Origin: Heterotrichella gracilis
Taxonomy: Eukaryota; Sar; Xanthophyceae; Tribonematales; Xanthonemataceae
Direction of reading: 5' to 3'
DNA: 64,000 bases
Assembly: GCA_032358255.1 (NCBI GenBank)
Contig: JAULBX010004998.1
Location: 1 to 64,000 of the forward strand
The notes beneath the pieces are model-generated. The model was not told the DNA's origin. It made no database searches and saw only the letters and a program-made list of their open reading frames with translations. How positions within the stretch are numbered: the stretch's first letter is position 1; every line of letters begins with the position of its first letter. Below are positions 23,122 to 35,626 of this stretch, piece by piece. The translations under genes and the position numbers were made by a program.

Positions 23122-24710
23122 TCAAACCACTTTGAATATCCACTCTGGCAGCTGCGCGGGTGGAGACAACACCGCCACACATTTGAAGCGCTGACAAGCG
23201 TGCTTATCGCGTACTGCAGGCGTTTCGAGGTTGGCGCCTTGGTTGGCCAGGTACAGGCGGTGCATCTCAACCACACAGGGCCTCAGCGTCTTTGGTGAGT
23301 ACCCAGTGTAGTGCGAGAGGGTGGCTGTCCAGTGAGGCTTCTGTAGGACGTATGCTGCCAGCAGGACCGCTGCCGCTGCCAGCTCTGAAGGCAGGAACTG
23401 CAGCATGTTGTAGTCCACCAGGGACAGCTCCGCCAAGTAGCTGGCCAGGAACTCCAGGCGGTTGTCATACGAGTTCCACAGGTTCACCAACGCTGCCTTG
23501 AGAAACCGCCGCAAGAAGGTTTTGGAGGTGGGCACTGTGAGCTCAAACTTCAGGGTGCCCAGGATTGACTGCTCCATCTGTATCAGCTCCACCCGGGTGT
23601 AGGTGTTGTCTGTGATGTAGCAGAACTCGTCCAGCGAGGGGGCATAGATCTCCTCGTACTTGGCAGCAACCAGCATACAGGCGATGCCCACAAGCTGCAG
23701 CTTCCCCCGCGCGACTGGGACTGCTGACAGATACCGGTCAAGGTAGTTGACTGTGAGGTACATTGTGTCGCTGCAAAGCTTGTACTCCTGTGCTACCTCC
23801 ACCAGCCAGTCTACCAAGACATTGCGCATGTGGGGAGTGATGTCAGGCTGTGTGCGCTCCATGTAGTCCACGTCAGGCCTCCGTTTCAACTGCAAGTGCA
23901 CAAGTCCTGGTCAGCTAGCTGTGAGCTTAGCACAATTGCTGGACTGCAGCATGAGGTCAAACTGTGTGAGCAGCAAGCAACAGGGGTGCTCACCTCACTG
24001 TCGCACAGGTGGTAGAAGATGTCATTGACATATTCAGTGGAGCACAACAAGTCATCCCGGTCCAGCTCGTCTATGTCCGTGACAGTCCCCACACGTGCAC
24101 TGTGCTGCCACTCTGAGCCTGCAACCAAACACCCAGTTGGCCATCATGAGGTTTGAATCTAGGGCAACCATGAGGCTGAGTATTCACTTTTAAGAGGAGT
24201 TACCTGCTGCTTTTGTGTCAGGTTGAGGTTGCGAGGACGTTCTTGCAGAGTTTCCTCCAGCGCTGAAGAGCTGTCAACCACAGGCAGCGTGTAAGTCGAG
24301 AGCAACAGACTGGTACCGCGATATGGTTGGGGTGCAAGCATAACCAAGCTCACCGTTTGACCGGGAACGCTTTGGGCCCCTGAAGTGTTGAGACTTGCTG
24401 GGTTTGAAAACTTGAAGGCTTCTACCACCTACAGCGCAAAGATGCAGACTTTGGTTTGCCGCAGCCAGCGTAACGGAAGCAATTCGCACAAAATGGGCGG
24501 CAGCCCGAGGGTATAGAACTGGATGGGGCACAGTGTGAGTAACACGGAGGCGTTGTGCCACCCCACTACGCACACCAAACAGGAACTTGAGAAAGAAAAT
24601 TGCTGCTTACACACCTTTTGGCCCTCTAGTGGCTGTTGATGTCGTGACTTGTTGGTGATGTCTTGAAAAGCGGACCTGCCCTTCTTGCTACCGAAAGCAG
24701 CAGGCTCCAT
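23122..24710 (-). CDS. A-type cyclin
   Basis: Five exons. Exon 1 (24710-24615) gives MEPAAFGSKKGRSAFQDITN, a destruction-box-like RSAFQDITN for APC/C-driven proteolysis. Exons 2-4 hold a variable linker and DIDELDRDDLLCSTEYVNDIF, the helix before the cyclin box. The last exon (from about 23889) is a full two-fold cyclin box: MRNVLVDWLVEVAQEYKL, then TMYLTVNYLDRYLS, LVGIACMLVAAKYEEIYAP and the C-terminal fold AAAAVLLAAYVLQKPHW, closing with KHACQRFKCVAVLSPP. MRxxLVDWLVEV with LDRYLS is the cyclin A/B signature and the C-terminus favours A. Role: activating CDK in S/G2. The ATG at 24710 follows TTGCAGGCC, which resembles a splice acceptor, so a 5' untranslated intron is possible. Confidence 0.9.
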
Positions 24711-25696
24711 GGCCTGCAAGGCGACGAAAAGTTTGCAGCATCAGCACCACGTCGCGTGCGTTATGGATACAGGTGAACTATGCAGTTTTTTAGCGACACC
24801 AAGCGGAAACTGTGCGGCGATTCTCATAACCCCGCTCATTACCTGCATGTTTGCCGTCCGTTTATTGGTAGGGGCAGGATAGAAACTCGGGGGCTCTGCT
24901 ATTGCGCCACTGCCTGAAGCGAAGGCAGCATGTTCTGTTTGCATACTACTATACGGCATACTTTCACGAGCCGCCTAATCGCTGGAAACGTTCGCAAGGA
25001 CATGCAGAGCAAAGTAGTGCAACCGCCCTAGGGCCCTATCTAACGCTAGCGGATGCACAAAGCTCGAAAGTATGGCCAACTGGCAAGCTATCACAACTTG
25101 AGGAGCCGATCAGGTGCACGAAGGCTGCAGTGCAGGTGTTGTGAACCGCAAACTGCGCGATTGGAGTCACCAAGTGCAACACAAATGGCTCGAGTTGACT
25201 TGCGTCTTAGTAGGCAAACCGACTTTGAAACCGGTGTAATATTACCAGAATCTACGAGGTGGAAGCATGCATAAAGGGCAAGGTAATTTGGTTTGCAGAT
25301 ACGGTATACAGGTACAGGGTGAAAGGCAACTACAGCAGCTGTTATGTACCTTTGTTGACTTGATTCCACAGGTGGAAGGGTACGAGGAGAAACTTGGTTG
25401 ATAGGCGTTACCATGCTTTTTTCTAAATAAGTGCCGAACGTTGCAGGGCTGTTGATGCACTTTCCTGGCAGCTCCAATTTTCTCTAACGTGCACCGTGAT
25501 TGTACGAGGGGACTCCTGACCATATGCTGCCTCATTGTCACGGTCACCCCTGGTGCAGGCACATATGCATGCATATGGAGCCTGCACCCTGCTAAAGGTG
25601 AACCCACCGCTGCAGTAGCAATTTGACTAGCATGGAGTCTTAGTTCTGTCTCTTTCAAGCTGTTTTCAGAGCCAAGCAGAACTGGGCAGCTCTGAA
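24711..25696. promoter_or_regulatory. Divergent intergenic region cyclin A / HPAT2
   Basis: Nearly 1 kb between outward-facing starts; expected to hold both promoters. One TGCATGCA palindrome lies near 25566 inside a larger palindrome-like CATATGCATGCATATG. Confidence 0.45.
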
Positions 25697-28664
25697 ATGG
25701 CAGGGAGCGCATCATGGAAGCGCCATGCGAGGGACCAGGGACCAAAACTGGCCTGCTTTACAGCCACGGGTATTCTACTAGGCCTTATCGTAGGTTACAT
25801 CCTCATGGGGACTATGAACGCGGTAAGAGCTGCAGCTTTGAACTTTTCCCGCTGTGTTCCATCTCTGTGCATTCCTTTGACACGAGGCGTGGCATGCCAC
25901 TTGGGTTGTGCAGTTCCTTGAGATTAAAGCCGACAACCACTATGCTGAGGAGGAAGACAGCGCAGCAGCGGCAGTGGCAAAACTGGCAGCGAAAGCAGCC
26001 AACACAAAAGTCCTGGCAAAGCCTCTATTGCAAGCAGACGGTGAGACCCAAAATCCCTGACTTTCAGCCACAACTCATATCCGCCATTCACCCAGTGTGC
26101 CAAGCTACTTCATTTCATACTGCAGTATGCTGTGACAGTTGAGTATTTAGCCTTGACACTTGTGCAGATGAGCCGCTGGTGCAGTACCATGGCATGGATC
26201 CAAAAGAGGCACAGGCGGCGGTCAAGCCAGCCAACACAGCCCAGGATACCATCCACACCTTCTGCACAAGCAACGGGAGCCCGTATCTCAATTTCCAAAC
26301 GCGGATCATGTACGTGTGCAACATTTACCTCTTCTGCCTATTTAGCGTGCCGTATTGCAGCCGCATTGCGGTCACATGTGCTGCCGTGCATGCAACAAGG
26401 TTGGGGTATGCTTTGAACTCACATTCTCTGGGACAGGTATGCTACATACAAGGCCGCACAGAAAATGCCCGGCGGAGAGAAGATGGTGGCTTTCACGCGG
26501 ATCCTGCATCGGAGCAAACCCGACATCCTGATGGTGAACCGTGAGGTGACTATAATCTCCCCTTGATCGCCATTGCCTGTAAAGTTGCCCATTTTCTCTG
26601 CAAGAGCTCATGCTACCATAGTTGCATGCATGCCACCACTGGACAGCATTGCAAAAGCATTTGGGGGACAGCATCCAATGCCAATGGCCTGCCCTGAGCT
26701 GCAGGTCCCGACATGGCGAGCCGATCCGCTCACGCCCCTGTGCGACACGTGGTGCGAGTTCCCAGTGGCAGACCGACCGAACGCCGTGCACCAGTTCCTG
26801 ACAGCCTCCATGAAGGATGCAAGCCTCATCCGGGTGGGTGCCTCACCTGTTTTGCAAGTGTGCTAGATTTGCATTGCAACTGTGATTGCAATAAACCGTG
26901 TTTTGCAATTTGAAATCGATTTGCACTGGAACTGTAATTGCACCATTGCATTGCATGGTTGTGCATCATCCAGCAGTACCTGCCCTCCGTATAGCATCCT
27001 GCAGGGCACCCATACATTGCATGTGCCATACACCATCCAGCAGCGCCTGCCACCCACATGCCGCTGTACCACTGATGCATGCTGTGGGACTCATGCTGGA
27101 TGCGCATCCACATCATGCCCCCCCACCCACCACATGTAGGCGCCATGGATGCTCATGATTGAGACCGACTACGTGTGGATCAAGCCCATGGAGAACATCC
27201 CATCTGCCAGCGACCCCACCCAGCTCTCATGGGCCTTCCCCTACGGGTACATCCAGCCGCAAAACCCTGGCCTGGAGACCGTGATGCGCAAAATGTACCC
27301 TGCGGACAAGGGCCCGCTGAGCGACGTGCCGCCCACAGGCCCCGCGCCCACCCTCATGCGGCCAGAGGAGTGGTACAAGGTGGGTGCAGCTGCCAGTAGG
27401 GTTATGGTACATGTTTTAGGGTCGAGGGGACGGTGGCACTTGGGTGGTGGTGGGAGGTGACAGTCATGGGGCCATTGGTGCTGCGAAGAATAAAAAGCGT
27501 GGGAAAGGCGGTTGTCAGTAATATGCACTCAGATTGCTATGTGTGACTGCCAGTGAAGTCCACAGACCCCTGCATCTGACATATAGATGCGTGGCAGGTT
27601 ATGGAAGACATGTCAAAACGCTGCACATCACACCTTGCACATTGGAAATCCTACTGCTGGCTACTGCATGCACTGGCGAGCAATCGGTGGCAGATTGGAC
27701 ACGCCTCACACTGCACACCGAACCCTACACATTGGTAACCTGCACATCAAATCCTGCACATCAAAACCCTGCACACTCTACTTCTATTGTAATCCTACAA
27801 TCTACAGCCCTGCACAGCAAAACCCTGCCGCTGACACCCATATGCCCTGGCTGGCAGTTGGTGGCGGACTGGGAGCGCCTCACCCTGCACATCGAGACCG
27901 ACACCGAGACCAAGACCCGGCTGGGCTGGGTGCGGGAGATGTACGGCTTCTCGATCGCGGCCGCACTGAACGGGGTCAAGTACGAGCTGAAGCTGCCGCC
28001 TGAGAGCCCTCTGATGGTGCAGCCGCCAGCGGACCACGTGATTGGCAAGGCCTCCTTCTTCCACTACACCTGGGGCGCCATCTACAAGGACAGGGACGGC
28101 AAGGAGGTGTGGAAGTTCGACAAGCGGTTCTACACAGACGAGGTCATCCAGCGCAAGGTGAGGGGCCCATGACAGAGTCAGTCTTGTGGGTACTACAGGG
28201 TGCAGTAGGGGTATGGTCACGAGACATTGCAAACCCTAAACCCCAAACCCTGAACAGCATGATACTTAAGGGTCATGCTGTTTTATAAAAAAACTAAGTA
28301 TGGCTCGCTGCTCCCTAGATGATTTTCAAAGAGGCCTTTCTGGCGCAGGACGCATCCCTTGGGTTGTGCCACACACGTCATGCCCATTCTGCAAACAACC
28401 CATTCTCACCCACGGCCTGTGCAGCATGCAATTTTCAGCAACATGGATCATTTGTCCCCATCCTGCGCATCTTGACAGTCCTCCCCCTGTGCTGCCCCGC
28501 AGACGCCCAGCTTGGAACCCGCGCCGCCCTACCAGGATGGGTGGGTGCTCCAGGACGGTGTGCCCATCACCCGGGAGCTGCACGACGTGGAGAGCAAGAT
28601 GGTGGAGATCATGAACCGAGGCATCGACACGCTCCCGGAGCTGCCGCCGTGCACCATTTGCTAG
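25697..28664 (+). CDS. Hydroxyproline O-arabinosyltransferase-like Golgi enzyme (HPAT, GT95), paralogue 2
   Basis: Eight exons (25697-25822, 25914-26040, 26168-26309, 26437-26545, 26705-26833, 27140-27379, 27858-28157, 28503-28664) sum to 1335 nt, 444 residues, frame intact. Layout equals paralogue 1: short basic tail, membrane helix near residues 19-38 (GILLGLIVGYILMG), FCTSNGSPYLNFQTRIMY, FTRILHRSKPDILM, IETDYVWIKP, MRKMYPADKGPLSDVPPTG, VREMYGFSIAAALNGVKY, FHYTWGAIYKD. It has about 25 extra residues between helix and catalytic part and one extra intron, before PWMLMIETDYVW, that paralogue 1 lacks. The other introns sit at the same codons and phases, so the two came from one gene. The penultimate intron holds an echo of the following exon start. 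Confidence 0.9.
27680..27903 (+). repeat. Echo of an exon start in HPAT2
   Basis: CAATCGGTGGCAGATTGGAC and the following 28 bases (27680-27727) match the true exon start at 27855-27903 (CAGTTGGTGGCGGACTGGGA onward), shifted 174 bp. Between them lie short repeats of CTGCACATCAAAACCCTG type. Confidence 0.75.
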
Positions 28665-30055
28665 CTGGGGCCAGCACGGAGGGGTGCGATGGGGATAGAT
28701 GGGGGTAGTCATCAGTAATGAACTGCGGCGTTTGCACGCGGCTGCGGCTGCTATCGTGCACCATGTGCTGGCTGGCACAACACATGCCAGCTGGGCCAGC
28801 GTGGGAATGATGGGGTTGAGGGGTAGGGGTGATAGGGGAAGGGGAGGGGGTAGTCAATGACGCGGGGAGTGGTACCTTCCAGCTAGGGATAGTGCTGCCA
28901 TGTCCTGGTTGGGCGGTGGCGTGGGGCCCAGCACATGCACACCAGGTATGCCACAGGGCACCGTTCAGCTGGCGCATGTTCGTCGTGATCACAGCAGACT
29001 TTGCAGCATGCAGTTGGTATAGGGCATTGTGATTGGATTCCAAAGAGTAAACGTGATGTGCGGTCCATTGAGGATTATGAATGCACATTATAATTATGTT
29101 TAGTGGCAGCCTGGCATAACGGCACTGACAGTTTTGAATTTAATGGTAATGCCGGAGGGCACATCACGCAATGTTGGGATATCCATATGGGTGTCACAGT
29201 GGGTATGAAGCCATGCTTGGCCACTTTCTTTTGTCATTTACTTGACTGGCGTACACAGAATTTGCCCTGCCAGGCGGCGCCTCTTTTGTACTTGCCCGCA
29301 TGCCATGCCTAAGTTGAAGACTCTGTTAGTAACGTGACAACTTGGCATGTCAATGACAAACGACAACTTCCGACTAATGACGTGACTGTACATGTGCGAT
29401 GCCGTACAGTGCCTCGCCTGCAGTGCCCCGCCATGCCTCCCCAACCCCCACCCAGGGGCCCTGGGCCAATGCGCTACACTGCCTGCCAGTGGCCCGGCCT
29501 AAGGCAGAGCACTGGCCCCATAAGTTACTACTGGAGACAAAATATTTCCAAGTCTCCTCCAACTCGCCGTTGCGTGCACATGAGCGCTCCTTAAAGGTCT
29601 TTCTATCCATACATTCAGATGCACAAGAAAACAGATTCTGTAGACAAAAATATTTACAAATCGAAAACATGGTGTTGCTGCTCATGCAGCAACTATATCA
29701 AACCCAAAGTGCACATGCTTGAACCCCAAGGGTTGCAAACAATGTGCATATATTTCCTATTGCAAGCTAGCTCCAGGCAATGACCATGGAGGGTTCCCAA
29801 GATATGTCATTGAGCATTTTGAACCCTGCTGCAGGCCGCCCCTCACCCTACCAAGTTCAACATCAGTGACATGCCTAAGCCGTACAATGCACCCTTCCAC
29901 ACGCGCACCGCAACAGTTACCGTGCACCATTCTCCAGCGCAGACCTTCCAGTAACTCGCCACCATCCCAATGTACTGCTGCATGGATGCCAACTGCATTG
30001 CCCCTTCACGGTGCACCCACAAGTAAGCTAATGGTGACTTTCACAGACCACAGCG
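28665..30055. other. Convergent intergenic region HPAT2 / kelch-ACBP
   Basis: About 1.4 kb. Open frames up to 107 codons on both strands lack domain likeness and splice continuity. I see 3' flanks only. Confidence 0.5.
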
Positions 30056-33000
30056 CTACTGTGCCCCCGAGATGTAGCCCCAAAGTCCGCTCCCCTTCTT
30101 GCTGCTCTCCATCTCCTGGATGCGCGCCCTGCACCACCACATCACATCACATCACATCATAACCGCATCACAGCACACCACAAGCACCATTGTCAGCACG
30201 AGCACATCACACCGCAGCACTCCATAGCACGTCACATCTAACACCCTACCACATTTATCAGCTGTAGAGCAGCTTGCGCAAGGGGCAACTGCTAACCTGG
30301 CTAAGCTGCTGTATCACTTATTCTATGCAGCATACAGCATCGGCCCACATGCCGCAGCACTCCCAAATTAGGCGATAAATGCAGTCTGCATTCTGCTTGC
30401 TGTATAACGCATTCCAGCTGCTGCCAGGTTCAATATGACATTTCCCGACTGTAGTACTGCAAATGCATGTACCCAGGTACCCAGGTACGCAGCGCACCCA
30501 CCCTACCTTGCTTTGTCCAGCTCCTTCTCCAGCTCCTCCTGCCGCTGCAGCGCCTTGTGCATCTCAGCCACCTCAACCTGCAGCTTCATGTTCTTGCTCT
30601 GCTCCCCTTGCAGCTGGACCCGCACGTCCTTCAGGTGCTGCACGCACACAAACAGGGGACATCATCAGTGCTGGGGTTACACCATCAGTGCTGGTTAGTC
30701 GTATCAAGTTCTGTATGCCCCCGCTTTGTGGGGCTTGTGCCCCAAACCAGAACCAGAACCACAACCCTTGCCAGACTAGCACACTGGGGAATCCTTGCCT
30801 CAATTTGTGCACCAAGGGTTCGCCACCACTCTATGACATACAAACCCTGCATTGCAATGACCCCCCCACACCTTTTCTGACTGCGAGAAATCTGACTGGG
30901 CCGAAGTGAGCTGCCTGCGCATGAGCGCCAGCTCGTGCCCTGCCGACTCCTTGGCGGTTGCCGCCTCGCGCCGCGCAGCCTCCAGCTCGCGCCGCACCTG
31001 CTCAACCTCTGCAGTCCTCTTTTCAAGCTCCACCTTGAGCGGATCAGGGGCAGATGGCTCGGGGGTAGGGAGGTCCTCTAGGGGATTGGGCGCAAATATG
31101 GAGCTCAGTGAGGGGTGGGTGGGGCTGCTCAGGCTCAGAAACACTCGTTTCTGGGCATTGGGAGGCAACAGGGAGCACACGGACGCATGCGCACATGCAA
31201 CATTGTACAGGCTGGTAGCTGTACGATGCATAGCATTTCTGCCAACCCAATGCACCATGTAGGTTGTGCTTGATTGGCTATTGCATGCTCAGCAGCAACA
31301 GTCATGAGGGCGAGGTGCATGGCGCACCTGTTGTGAAAAACTCCTTGGCGAGCTTTGGCTCCGGCGTTTGGTTGGGCACGGGCAGGCTGGCGCTCTTGAC
31401 CTTGATGGAGCCATTCTCTGTAGGCGCCTTGCTGGCCTCTGCTGCTGCTGGTGCTGCTGCTGGTGCAGCAGGCGCTGTGTCGGGAGGTGCGGTGGTAGTG
31501 GTGGGCGGTTGTTGTTGCGCGGCCTCCCCGGTGGACGCGGCTGGTGCGCCAGCTTGTGCGCCAGCTGCATGGGAAACGGGTGGTGCAGTGAGTGCGCCAT
31601 TGCCTGTAATGTGCACCTTTACAACAGCCTGGATTGCTTGACAGGCACCAGCTGTATGTACATTGTGATGCCCTGGATGCAGGACTATGATGCTGTTGCA
31701 CCGCACAACCCAGAAAATGGGCTTTCATGCGAGCGCTGCCCATGCCAATGCCATGCTTTGCTGCCCTGCCAGCCACCAATGACACACTGTTGGCGCCATG
31801 GCAACACCAGCACCAGCACAACCACGCACCTGGCTTGAACAGGTGCACGTCGTTGTGGTACTTCCCGTTGTATCCCCCAAAGGCCACCAGCTGCCCCAGC
31901 CTGGGCAGCGCCACCAGGCTGAGCCCCTCACTGGCCACCGCCGACTGGGGCGTGGTGTCCACCTCAAAGCTCCAGGCGAGCGGCGAGGAGCCGAACGTGG
32001 AGAGGTCGAGTGAGTACATGTCGCTGCAGCCGCGCATGTTGTTGCCGCCGCCCACCACGTACCACTTGCCCCCCAGCACGTCTCCAGCGTGGCCTGCAGT
32101 GGACGACCGGTTGCGATGGGCATGCGTCTCGCCACAGTGCTATGCATGGATGATCACATTGATTAATTTATCATGAGTAAGCATTAGGTTATCAAGTTAT
32201 GCATGCATTGCACCATGATCAAGGTAATGCATGTGCGAGCATTGCACAGGCGTAAATAGATTGCACAATATTGACATATCAAGGCAGGCTGACAGGCACG
32301 GTGCATCCTGTCCATGGTCATGGTGCATCCTGTGCATGGTCATGCCACGCAAATGGACTCATTTATGTCCCCGGTTGACCATGCATGGCATCAGCCGGTG
32401 CTTGTAATTGACTGAGTGACTGTACTTCCAATCACGCTTGCGATTGTACCTGCGCGCGCAACCGGCGCAGTGCCCTCCACCTCCGGCTTTGACCACTCCA
32501 GCGTCTGCGTGTCCAGCGCATACACGTCGTTGAAGCAGTGCGCCACCGAGCCCCCGCCGAACACAAGCAGGTGGCGCCCGCCATGCACCGCGGCGATGTG
32601 TGCGGAGCGGGCCGTGGGGGCGCTGCCGCTGACCTCGGGTTGGCTCCACGACATGTCAGCAAGGTCGAGCATGTAGAGGTTGGCCTGGGGCCGCCGGGAG
32701 ACGTCCTCACCACCGAACACGTACACCTTGCTGCCGATGAGGGTGGCCTGGGGGCGCAGGAAGAGTGGGGATTAGGTGCCGTGCCTGGGTGCAACTGTGC
32801 ATGTCGTGGTGCAGGGGGAGCGGGGTGTGGATGCCTTGCCTAGATGCCATCGTGGGTGCCGAGGAGCATGTATGCACACCGCATGAGCTGCAAAGGAGCA
32901 GCGCAAGGATGGCGATGGCGACAGGCATGGCCATTGGTGCTGGCGTTGCTAGAGTGAACACGGAGTAACAGTGCAATAGGCCACAGTGAACCCACCGAAT

Positions 33001-34581
33001 GGTTGCTTAGGGTTTAAAGTTTAGGGTTCAGGGTGATAGGTCACAGTGTACCCACCGAATGGCTGCCCCTTGCTGGTGGCGTCTCCCCAGTGGTAGCCAG
33101 CAGCGACCACACACTGGAGGCGGTGTCAAACACCCACACGTGCATGGTGCTCTTGTGGTCCTTCACCTAAGGGTGGGGGCGGGAAAGGGATGTTGGGGGG
33201 TATAAAAGGATGGGTCACCCTCCGGCAAGGAATGTGCGCCACTGCGCCTAAAGCTTCGAGGCGGCAAAGAATGACTGGGTGAAACAAAACATAACCACTG
33301 CTACGCAGGTATGTATCTCCAGCGCATGAAGCGGTCAGTACCTTGGTGAGCCCTCCAATGCATAGCAAGTTGCCTTGCCATGGCACGATGGCATGAGCGG
33401 CGCAGGGGGGGAATGGGGGTGGAGGTGGAGGGGGTGACGTGGAGGGTTCTGAGGACGGCGGTGGCGGCGTTGCTTTGCTGCTGCTGCTGCTGGCCACCGC
33501 CCAGGTCTGCTTCTCAACATCCAAGATCCAGACGTCGTTCAGCAAGCGGCCACCTGCATTGTGCAGGGCACCGGCGTCAGATCCTGCCTCCCCGCACTGT
33601 GCTGTGTGGTGAATGAGCATGCAATGAGCATGAAATAAGATTTAGCGTGTGCTTGCGCCTACCATAGTTGCCTCCAACAACATACAGCAGCGACCCGACT
33701 GCAGCAGCTGCGTGCTCGTAGCGCGGCGTGGGTGCCTTGCCAGCCGTCTCCAGCGGCGCACTCCACTCGCCCTCCACCGAGGATGTCTCCTGGGCAGCAG
33801 CTGGTGCACTCTCTGCCTCTTGAGTTGGTGGCTGTGGGGCAGCTGCGGGTGCTGGGGCTTCTGCCTCTGGAGCCACCTCCCCGTTGCTGGGTGGGATCAT
33901 TGTCCACCAGTCAGCCTACACCACCACACCAGACAGGTTTGGTACATCAATACCTCACCTACCCACCCTGATGGAGTGCAATGGGGGGTCCCCAGTGGAC
34001 ACACCACCCAGATCATGACAGCAATGGTGTTGGGTCACAACTGTAACTGAAGGTGCTTACCACCTCCTCTTCCAGTGTCCTGACGTAGAGGCGCATGGCC
34101 TCCACGGTTGACATCTTGCCCAGCTGCGACCAGCTGTGCCACTTGGCGTTCTCAATAACGTTCCAGCCCCAAGGCTTGGGCTCATTGCACTGCCCAACGG
34201 TGGCCTGTTGACTCAACGCATAGAACAGCAGCTTGCTTTCGTCCGAGAACTCCTCCACCCCTGTACAGTGTTGAAGGTTAATGATAATCCAAAAAAGGAC
34301 AAGCTTCCGATGTTAGCCCTACCCATTTTACACCTGTCTGACAGAGCAGGCTGGGCTGTAGAAGTGGGAAGGCATGTAGAAGCACATCTGATGCCATACC
34401 TTGGGGAGGGTTGGTGACAAAGTCGCAGGCAGCGTAGAACTTGTCAGGGAAGCTCAGAGGGCACTGCAAACTGGGCTTCCTCTGCTGCAACACAGAGCAC
34501 CTAGTGGGCTTGGTCCTACTCGAAAAGAACAACAACGTGCATGGATACCTATTTCAAAGCAGACCGTACCTCGACAGCCAT
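30056..34581 (-). CDS. Kelch-repeat acyl-CoA-binding protein (plant ACBP4/5 type)
   Basis: Exon 1 is only 12 nt (34570-34581, MAVE). An ACB domain follows: FPDKFYAACDFVTNPPQ, then EEFSDESKLLFYALSQQATVG, NEPKPWGWNVIENAKWHSW and EAMRLYVRTLEEEV. An Ala/Pro/Glu linker leads to at least five kelch blades: SLLYVVGGNYG, LLNDVWILDVEKQTW, KVYVFGGEDVSRRP, HLLVFGGGSVAHCFNDVYAL, KWYVVGGGNNMRGCSDMYSL and QLVAFGGYNGKYHNDVHLF. After an Ala/Pro-rich spacer comes a coiled coil (KVELEKRTAEVEQVRREL) and a last exon (30128-30056) ending SGLWGYISGAQ, close to the plant ACBP C-terminus. Plant homologues are cytosolic carriers of oleoyl-CoA esters acting in lipid traffic. Plant kelch-ACBPs usually show LYQQATVG; here the Tyr is Ser. 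Confidence 0.92.
32977..33066 (-). repeat. Exon-edge duplication in the kelch-ACBP gene
   Basis: TAGG(C/T)CACAGTG(A/T)ACCCACCGAATGG occurs at 32977-33003 and 33037-33063, 60 bp apart, at an exon end with its donor. Two GGGTTTA-like heptads lie between the copies. Confidence 0.75.
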
Positions 34582-35626
34582 CCCAGCTCTCGCCACCCAG
34601 GCTGAAGTGATGCCAATCAAGGTTACCACGTCCCAAACAGCAAGTGCAGATACTTGCAACCCAAGTTGCTATGGCAACACGCGTTGCAAGGGCCTCTTCA
34701 CAAGCAGCTTTCAAGATCCAAGGATCCCAGATCAGCAGTGCCAGCCCACAGTTGCCACGGGCGGTGCTTTATCGTTGTCGGGTGTGGGGCGGATGGCACA
34801 CAGCAAAAAGAGCATTGGGAGTTGGGAGCAACGAGTTGTGTGGGTCTGTATTCTCTTTTTTGGCACGACTTGAACGTCACTCCCCAAAAACAAGTGAACG
34901 GGGAAAGGGGAAAACCAATTTATTTAAATTCAAAGCATTTTGCTATTCAGGAATGACGAATGTTTTCCATCGTTCGAAAATGACTTACAAATGTGTGCCA
35001 CAACGCTGTGCTAGCAGCCGCTGGCTCTCCCCACCCTGCAGACCCTAATTGTTTCAAATGCTGCTGAGTCAGACCAACCAATTGCAACCTGCCAAATGTG
35101 CAACCCGTGTGACACCCCTCCCAGTGCCTGCACACGCCGCCGCAGGATAGATCATGATTCCCCACACTCCCGTCCTCCGCCCTAGCAGCTCCACACCACA
35201 CCCGCCGGCCACTTCATTGCACCATGGCCATGGCCTGCCTGCCTCCTCGCCACCCCACCGCAAGCAAGGTACCCCTTAGGGCAGCTGTCCCTGGTCCCCT
35301 GCGCCAGGTGGCGCGTGATGGCAGGCCACTGGCTCCGTTTTGCCACGCTATCGCCCATGCGCTGTGCACCCTTGCAGGCTTCGCCGGGCCACGCATCCCT
35401 GGTGGGGTGACAGGCCCCGCATGGGTGCCCCAGGACTGTCCACCACACAGTGCCGTGCTGGATGAAAAATCTAGCATCAAATCATGAGTGATTGCAGCCT
35501 GCTGCAGTGTAAAGGCACCAAGCCGCCACCCATACTGGCGGCTGTGAGCAAAGAGCCTCAAGGGCGTTGCAGGCGCTCTCATGCTGCTCTGGAAACCAGT
35601 CAAGCACCGGTGCACTGAGTGGCTTC
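34582..35626. other. Intergenic between kelch-ACBP and FPG (both minus)
   Basis: About 1 kb: ACBP promoter on the left, FPG 3' flank on the right. Open frames to about 110 codons show no recognisable domain. Confidence 0.45.

Noticed and set aside
29103-29722. Open frames in the HPAT2/ACBP spacer
   Set aside because: No domain likeness and both flanking genes end cleanly before and after them.
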